NCBI RefSeq assembly: GCF_963924675.1
Contig: NC_089222.1
Span: forward strand, 134,566,281-134,630,280
DNA: 64,000 nucleotides
Direction of reading: 5' to 3'
DNA from: Phocoena phocoena
Taxonomy: Eukaryota > Chordata > Mammalia > Artiodactyla > Phocoenidae
In this document: positions 56,995-64,000 of the stretch, in pieces
Layout of the letters: the number at the start of each line of letters is the position of its first letter
Numbering within the stretch: position 1 is the first letter of the stretch
Translations under genes and position numbers: made by a program
Notes under the pieces: model-generated
Seen by the model: the letters and a program-made list of their open reading frames with translations, nothing else
Told to the model about the DNA's origin: nothing
Database searches by the model: none

Positions 56995-59900
56995 CTAAAA
57001 TGCAGCTAAATTTTCTGGGATTAAAAAAAAAGAGTGCGTGCTTATTATGTAGATGTAAACTGTTTCGAATGCAAACACTTCCCACTGTGAAAAAAAGGAA
57101 AAGCGTTGTGGAAAAGGATACCAGGTTATCCAGACTGAAGGAAAGATGTTATGCCTCGCTGTGCTGCTTTCCAGGGACCCGAGAGGAAAGGGTACACCTG
57201 GAATCGTATGAAAATAAATGACTAAACCAGGAAGCAGGGACAGCAGTCTCTGCTAGGTTTAGTCCAGCTTGTGCTGAAATGATAAGGACTCACCCGCTGT
57301 TACTTTCCAACCAAGAGCCCAGGAGGAAAATAGCTCTGGGAGGGTTGAGTTTCACATAAAATAAGAAGACAGGACAAACACCAGCATTTTTCCCCTTAAG
57401 GCTTTACTAAAAGGCACCAACTTGTCTAAAAATGGTATGAAAATTGAATGATGTTTTAATTGATGCCATATGTTTTATTCTTCCATGTGTCCAAATCCTG
57501 GGCTAGGCTAAGAAAAATAGAACTTGGAGCCTCAAAAAAATTTTCTTTCTTTCTTTGCACAATAGTTGTCATATGTGTGTGAGGAGATTGTAGGAATGGG
57601 AAAAAATTGGGGAAAATGGCATTTTTAGTTATGGAAGAGAAACTTTTAAACTGTTAATGTTTCTATGAGAGTAATATAAACCTGACGGCTAAATCACTAA
57701 ATACTGATCACATCATGGGTAAACATTAAAATGAAGTCATTTAAATTAAAAGAGGGAGAAAGAAGGATACTACTTCTCCTTGGTTAATTGTGGCTTGGCA
57801 ATGTGCATATTTTTTTTTACTCAAGTAAAGGAACTTCTCAAATGTTTGGACCACAATTATACAAGGGAATACAAAAATAGAGAGATTATGCAACAACGTG
57901 AAAAGGTAGCTTTTGTCTGATTTTGTCAAACTCTACAAGGCTTATTTTTGATGCGAATTAGTCAAACGGGTCTAAGGTGCTCTCTTTCCACCCACCAAAA
58001 ATATCTGTGAATTAAATTAGGTAAACAGGGTCCTCAAAAGCTGAAGTGTCGCTCCGCTCCCCTCCCACACATGAATAGTCACATATGAGTTTCCACAAGA
58101 GTCTGCAGTGTGCATTTTCGCAGTGAGCAGAGCCTTCTCTGGGCTGACTCAGAAAGCAGCCCCTTTCCAGTGGCCTCTGAGATGATGTGCCAGAGACCAA
58201 CACATCTGACCAAGAGGTCTCTGAAGTTGTAGCCTTTTGTATTTACACTTTTGAAATATCTCTATTGTGATGCAAATCTTGATTTTCAATCAAAATTGGC
58301 TGGAAGAAAAATTCTTTCTCTGGAAACTGTGGTAGGAAGTAAGTAAGCCTAAATCTCAATTTTCTCTCTCTTGGATTCTTATTAAGCCAGAAAACAATGT
58401 TACTAAACACAAGCATCTTTTGCAAATGCTGATGGAAGACTCCACTGTGTCAACCAGTACTTCAACTGACTAGTGTTAGTCTCCAAAGGCATCAAGTTTA
58501 TCCATTTTTTTTTTAAGTTTATCCATTTTAAATGACCAGTTTGGTTTTTTTTTCTTCTTTTTGTAATTTGTATGCCGATGTAAAAAGCATCTAAGAACAG
58601 TGGCTTTTGTTGACTGTTCAAAATCAAATCCATTTTAGAGAGTTTGCCCTTCTGGGCATGGATCCTTTCTTTAAGTCTAAACAAATAAAATGGAAACAAA
58701 AGGAAAGCGCCATCAATGGCACGAAGGCTCCCCACTTTAAATTTATTTTAAAAGCTGCGTGTTGAAATATGGAATCCTCTGAACCTCCACAGCAAGTCTG
58801 AAGACTTTTAGGGCTGAGGACCTGAGCTCCTCGCAGAAGCCTTTCTTTCATCCGCTCAGGTTAAAGAGGTTTGTGTGTGTCCGTGTGTGCGCGCCTGTGT
58901 CTCTTACGGTACCCTTCGAGATGGAGTTCTGAGGGAGCGTTTCTCCTACCAAAATACACACAGCCTGGGATTAAAAAGGCTGAAACCTACCAGCAAGTTC
59001 TTAACGCCCTCCCACAATCATTAGACCAAATCCACCATCATTCTAGATTCATTTTTCCCTTATTCATCTGTCCAACTAATTCCTGCCGCATTCACCAGGC
59101 TTATATCTTAATCTTTTCTGTTACATAGAGAATACATAATGAAAAGCTGCATTTTCTGGGTACATGCACACATTTGGAGCGGATGAACCATATGTGAAGT
59201 GACATACAATGCTGAATGCGGGCTGAATGGTGTCCAGTGCGAAAAACACTGCGAAGGGAGGAACAAAAAACAGCGAACAAGAGCCAGTGCAGGGCTGGTC
59301 TCCGCTGTAACACCAGGGGATTCGCCGCTAAAACATGGGTATAATTTCACTGTTTTCACTCACACAAGCTGTGGGAAAGGAGTCACCATCTGATGTTTGA
59401 TTGTGTGGGATATGTTTTTGGCAGTGGCCCTGTATTCCGCATTGACAAAAAAGAAAAAGAAAAATGAAAGAAAGGAAAAAGGATAAAAGGAGGCGGGGGG
59501 AAGAAGATAAAAAAAGAATAGAGGTACATTTGCTGTTTTTAATTTGCCGTCTGGGGGACTGGCACAGCCGACCGAGTTCTGACCAGTGGCCACCTGAAAA
59601 GTAGGGCCGGGGCCTGGCTAGTGGCCCCTCTTATGCTGATGCTACCGCAAGGGGACTTTTATCTGTCCAACCCTGCTGTCTGGTTAACTTATTACTGAAC
59701 AGTGGGGTTGACGTTTGCCTGATTTAATAAAGCCTTTTGTCCAAGATAGTGGCTGGGGAAACATGCCCAGGGAAGCAGCGTTCTGCCCGCATTGACACTG
59801 ACGTGGCACTGAGGTAGCACTGAGGTAGCACCAAGGCAGAGAGGCCCACACTTCACAAGGAGGCATTTCCTGGAGCCTCAAAGGGCCCCTGGGAAGTGCA

Positions 59901-60078
59901 TCTGCGTTGCCAACCCAACTGCCAGGTGGCTACAGGTGTCTCACAGGAGGACCCCAGCTTGAAGATTTCTCCTGTGGTTTGTGGCTGCAAGCAGGCAGGG
60001 TCCCCACACCAAACAGAGATTTTAGAAAGAAATGCATTGACTTTTGTCCCGTTCTCCATCCTCCCCTCATCCAGGAAT
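56995..60078. other. Non-genic interval, repeat-poor
   Basis: About 3 kb with no clear interspersed repeat, unusual for this window. AT-rich blocks (57400-58020) alternate with moderate GC. A GT-rich patch is at 58869-58900 and a purine-rich patch at 59445-59520. 59100-59440 has little low-complexity sequence. Possible regulatory DNA; no gene seen. Confidence 0.4.
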
Positions 60079-60205
60079 GCCAGATGGAGCAGATAAAGAA
60101 GGATGCCCAAGTTAAATTTGGATTGCAGGTAAACAACAAAATGTGATGTGAGGTTTACCTGCAATCCACATTTAACTGGATGTCCTGTATTTTATCTGGC
60201 AACCC
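60079..60205. repeat. Long inverted repeat (hairpin)
   Basis: Inner arms 60111-60134 and 60153-60176 (each starting or ending 'ggattgcaggtaaac' or its complement) pair at 23 of 24 positions around an 18-nt loop. Weaker pairing extends outwards to 'gccagat' / 'atctggc'. It resembles a palindromic old mammalian repeat whose ends read 'gccagataaaatacaggat'. On RNA it would form a microRNA-precursor-like hairpin. Confidence 0.85.
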
Positions 60206-60538
60206 TATCCCTACCCCTCTGGGCCCCCTGGGCTGCCCACTTCCCCCTCTCCCCAACCTCCTGCCTCTCACCTGTCAGGGCGGCAGCCTCCTCTGTCTGC
60301 ATCTCAAAGTGTTAAGAGGATAATGAGAATATAGATGGGTAGCTGCTTTCCAGAAAGATCGTTAATTAGCCTGGCTGGTTAACATGTGGTTCCCATGCCC
60401 CAGGTGTGCTAAAAGACATTCCTCTTAACTTCAGCTTCAACTAGGAGATATCACCAGTGCTGTTGGACAGAGAGAGTTTGGTGTCCTCACCTTCTGCTCC
60501 CCATGGCCTCTCCTCCAATGGTTTTGCATCATTTTATT
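60206..60538. other. Non-genic interval
   Basis: C/T-rich stretch (60210-60300), then unique sequence. No gene. Confidence 0.45.
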
Positions 60539-60550
60539 TGGACCACGGTT

Positions 60551-60737
60551 TTTTTTTTTTTGCGGTACACAGGCCTCTCCCGTTGCGGAGCACAGGCTCC
60601 GGATGCACAGGCTCAGTGGGCGTGGCTCACGGGCCTAACCGCTCCGCGGCACGTGGGATCTTCCCGGACCGGGGCACGAACCCGCGTCCCCTGCATCGGC
60701 AGGTGGACTCTCAACCACTGCGCCACCAGGGAAGCCC
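60551..60737 (-). mobile_element. CHR-1-type cetacean SINE, antisense, internal deletion
   Basis: 'gcggtacacaggcctctccc' to 'caccagggaagccc'. Compared with the other copies about 16 bp ('tcactgttgtggcc' region) is missing near the 3' end. Target-site duplication tggaccacg at 60539-60547 and 60738-60746. Confidence 0.94.
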
Positions 60738-60746
60738 TGGACCACG

Positions 60747-61389
60747 TTTTTAAGCCAAACCAAACTCCCCAGAGGCAGATACTGTGCTTAATGGAAGGTT
60801 TGGCGATAGAGCCACCCGTTCCCCAACTGAGTATGTGCAAACGCTTCAACTACCCTGATCCCACCATGTGCCCCACCGTGTGCCCTGCCCCACCCCTGCC
60901 AAGTCCCCTACCTTCAGCGGCACTTGTGGCTACAGCCCCTGTTCGTTGGGATATTGCATTGCTATTTTTGATCACTGGTGTTTGTTCACAAGCTGCTTCC
61001 GGGTTTTGTCCTGAGTGAGCGCACTGCTCTGAGTTGCCCATTTGTAGGCCTATGACGCATATCTGATTAAGGGTAGCAGGAAAGAAGGAGCTTTCCCCTG
61101 CGAGCGGCGGGTGGACAGGGTAGGGAGGGCAAATCTCGTGGCCAGCCAGTGCTGGGGTCCACGCTGTCCTTTGTCTGCAGGTGGGCAGGTGGAAGTGGGC
61201 AGAGGCTTAAAAGCTGGTGACTCTGCCGTAACCTGTCCCAAGCTCTGATCCTCAGAAGCGCAGCTGAAAAGGAGCTTTCCAAAGGAGCACTGCTGTCTTG
61301 AATGCTTCCATGATTGGAGACAGTAGCGGCTGCATGTATTGGCCGGGACTGGAAGTGTGGTTTTCTCCACGTGGTGGAATTGCTCTCAT
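60747..61389. other. Non-genic interval, repeat-poor
   Basis: Frames overlap on both strands (60850-61524), none with a known motif. Confidence 0.45.
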
Positions 61390-61640
61390 TTCCAAACATG
61401 ATACGGGGGCATAATGGCCGTTGGTAATGACCACATTAGCGTCATATGGAGCAATATATCTACAATAAATTAAGGCCGCATTGCAATTAGTACCAGTGAT
61501 CACAGCTGTGGAGACAAATGGCATATGTGCTAATTAAATAATTTGTCACTTGACTGCTAAACAAACAATTCAGCCTCTTTTCATTACAAACTACCATCTC
61601 CAGCGCGCCACCATGGGCCATTAACCCCAGGAAGGAACGG
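61390..61640. promoter_or_regulatory. Candidate enhancer-like conserved element
   Basis: About 250 bp packed with developmental transcription-factor words: 'ggtaatgaccacattagcgt' (61422-61441), CATATG at 61443 and 61522, 'gcaattag' (61483), the perfect palindrome 'cacagctgtg' with an E-box (61501-61510), and 'gctaattaaataatttg' (61529-61545). No repeat or coding pattern. The function call is inference. Confidence 0.4.
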
Positions 61641-62954
61641 TGTGCTGTGCCCACATGGCTGGGGAGCTGGGTCCTGATAGCAGGATAAAATGGACAGAGG
61701 AAATCTCACTTGGATTAAAAATCCGCTCATCGGATTGGTGCGAATCAACAAACACAGCGTCACATCGTGTCTCGACTTAGTCTTGTGTCTTCGGCCACAA
61801 CATCCTCCCCGTCGGCAACACCTTTCTTATGGTTTCTCTCTTTTTTTTTTTTCCCCACCAGCCCTCCTTCCCCCACCTCCGCCCCAAATGCTAATCCATA
61901 AAGCTGAATTGTGGAATATGCTTTTAACGGGGGCCCCTGCTAGCCCATATAATGGCTTTGTGTGAACTAAGGGGGACTCAGCCCTGTGCAGAGTGCAGGT
62001 AAGCAAGGCGCAGGCTGGATTTCAGTCTCTGCTCACCTCCTTGGTCCAGGGCTCTTGTGCAGAGAACCCGCCCAACCATACGGGCAGTCCTGTTCTCAGC
62101 TGCTCCTGAAAGCAAGAGAGGTTTGGGTAATTTCCAGCCCCAGAAAATCCCAAAACCAATTGTCCTTTCTTCCTTGCTCTTTTATCAGAGTTGTTAACTA
62201 AGGGAACTTCTTATTCCTACCTTTGATCACGTTCAAGCAGCACTTCGGTCAGACAAGAGGAGAAAGGCAAAGCAATGAGGATTTTGTGTCGTTATCCATT
62301 GATCAAATCTCTCCTCGGGTGCCACATTTCCAAGGAGCTTTCAGCACTGGTGTGGTGCTGAGTGTAAGGCATCATGTGATGTAACCGTTTGGGGCAAAAT
62401 ACTCCAGCATGTAAGTTTCATGCAAAGTGATTCTATTGCAGTAAATTTCCAAGAGGCTGGAAGAAAACTCAAAGCTGGAATATTGAGTCTTCCGTAGGAA
62501 ATTGAATCCCTGAATAATTTCAGATTAGGCTTTAATAACTACTTTTGGGTGGACTATGGGAACAGAAGGGAACCCAAACCGTGTTTTATCTTTTTGAGAA
62601 CCTGACTGTTTGGACATAAAAGTCTGTAAGGGTGGCAAGTTTGTCAGCAAGATGATGCCTTATGCACCAAAAAGCCATTCTGTTTCTTTAATGAGGTGAA
62701 ATCTAGCTTTATCCCAGAAGGATTGGGCACAGAGAATCTCAGCTAGCATCACATAGGAGAGAGCTGGGCACGTGGAAAGTGCTCAGTGAAAACCAGCTCT
62801 TGTTATTATTATTATTAATATTATTACTGTTCCCATTTATAACTGAATTTTGTATCATTGAGTGTCTTCTTCAGCGCTTGTTAATGTTGCCTATCAGGTG
62901 CATGCAGAGTGGGAGAGGCAGATTACTATGAAGCAATGTTTTGCTTTGCTTTGC
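61641..62954. other. Non-genic interval, repeat-poor
   Basis: 61900-61970 contains 'cccatataatggc', a CArG-like word, beside 'ccaaatgctaatccataaag', so the regulatory-looking zone may extend to about 61970. A TTATTA tract lies at 62800-62826 and (TTTGC)n at 62938-62958. Confidence 0.4.
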
Positions 62955-63377
62955 TTTGTTTTTTCACATCTTTATTGGAGTATAATTGCTTTACAATGTT
63001 GTGTTCGTTTCTGCTGTACAACAAAGTGAATCAGCTACACATATACATATATCCCCATATCCCTCCCTCTTGAGCCTCCCTGCCACCCTCCCTATCCCAT
63101 CCCTCTAGGTCGGCACAAAGCATCAAGTTGATCTCCTTGTGCTATGCAGCAGTCACCCACTAGCCGTCCATTTTACATTTCGTAGTGCATATATGTCAGT
63201 GCTACTTTCTCACTTCGAGCCAGCTTCCCCTGCCCCTGCTGTGTCCTCAAGTCTGTTCTCTAAGTCTGCGTCTTTATTCCTGCCCTGCCACTAGGTTCAT
63301 CAGTACCACTTTTTTAGATTCCATATATATGCGTTAACATACAGTATTTGTTTTTCTCTTTCTGACTTACTTCACTG
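62955..63377 (-). mobile_element. L1 3' end, antisense (tandem copy A)
   Basis: 'tcacatctttattggagtat', 'caacaaagtgaatcagctac', 'tagattccatatatatgcgt', ending 'cttacttcactg'. It is more diverged from the L1 consensus than its neighbour. Both copies are cut at the same L1 position. Confidence 0.92.
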
Positions 63378-63394
63378 TTTTTATTTCTATTTAT

Positions 63395-63818
63395 TTTTTT
63401 CACGTCTTTATTGGAGTATAATTGCTTTACAATGGTGTGTTAGTTTCTGCTGTATAACAAAGTGAATCAGCTATATATATACATATATCCCCATATCTCC
63501 TCCCTCTTGCGTCTCCCTCCCACCCTCCCTATCCCACCCCTCCAGGTGGTCACAAAGCACCAGGCTGATCTCTCTGTGCTATGCGGCTGCCTCCCACTAT
63601 CTATCTATTTTACATTTGTTAGTGTATCTATGTCCATGCCACTCTCTCACTTAGTCCCAGCTTAACCTTCCCCCTCCCCGTGTCCTCAAGTCCATTCTCT
63701 ACATCTGCATCTTTATTCCTGTCCTGCGCCCAGGTTCTTCAGAACCTTTTTTTTTTTTTTAAGATTCCGTATATATGTGTTAGCATACGGTATTTGTCTT
63801 CCTCTTTCTACTTCACTG
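63395..63818 (-). mobile_element. L1 3' end, antisense (tandem copy B)
   Basis: 'tcacgtctttattggagtat', 'ataacaaagtgaatcagcta', 'tccaggtggtcacaaagcac', 'agattccgtatatatgtgtt', ending 'ctacttcactg'. Same orientation and same 5' truncation as copy A. Confidence 0.93.
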
Positions 63819-64000
63819 TTTTTAAAAGAACTTTTTCCTGAAGGCTGTTCACACATCAGGAAATGCGGGGGAGTTCAGGGGAAGTCAAGAGGCCTTTGAA
63901 GTGCTACCAGGACACAAGATGCTTTTGCTACAGTCACAAGATGCATTATTGTCTTTTCTGTTTTCTTGGCAGCCTCCCACCTTCTGGGACTGACTTTCAT

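Overview
The window is nuclear DNA from a placental mammal, and its repeats point to a cetacean. At least nine copies of a roughly 200-bp tRNA-derived SINE occur. Each starts with a 'cttccctggtggcgcagtgg' head and ends in 'gtaccgc' plus poly(A), the CHR-1/CHR-2 type of whales and dolphins. They sit among cetartiodactyl L1 tails, an artiodactyl/cetacean mariner MITE, and the older mammalian layer of MIR, L2, L1M, MaLR LTRs, hAT and Tigger elements. Species cannot be fixed from this.

I found no convincing protein-coding gene, tRNA gene, rRNA gene or CpG-island promoter. The reading frames are chance frames or lie inside SINEs, LTRs or decayed L1 ORF2. The window looks intergenic or deep-intronic. 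One weak exception is a 99-codon minus-strand frame at 56698-56994. It has acceptor and donor consensus dinucleotides and a hydrophobic helix-like stretch followed by basic residues.

Layout. 1-13 kb: MaLR LTRs, a composite L1, three CHR-1 SINEs, an ERV1-type solo LTR at 8.2-8.8 kb, and an L1M carrying a MER2-like insertion. 13-23 kb: L1M remnants, a complete mariner MITE, an L2, two CHR-2 SINEs, and a 1.15-kb L1 tail with a perfect 17-bp target-site duplication inside an older L1M. 23-33 kb: unique sequence, four LTRs, a 490-bp Tigger-type element with both terminal inverted repeats, and a second Tigger-like element split by a SINE. 33.5-36.3 kb: repeat-poor, with a candidate conserved regulatory block at 34.7-35.3 kb. 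36-47 kb: tandem duplications, an inverted SINE pair, nested MIR/MLT1, and a 127-bp local duplication. 47-54 kb: mostly unique sequence plus an L1M holding two inverted CHR-1 SINEs. 54-62.9 kb: repeat-poor and rich in homeodomain-type motifs, the best candidate for a regulatory block. 62.9-63.8 kb: two L1 tails in tandem.

Repeat family names come from memory of consensus sequences. Class-level calls are firmer than subfamily calls. Edges of old elements may be off by tens of bases. Conservation could not be measured, so regulatory calls are inference.
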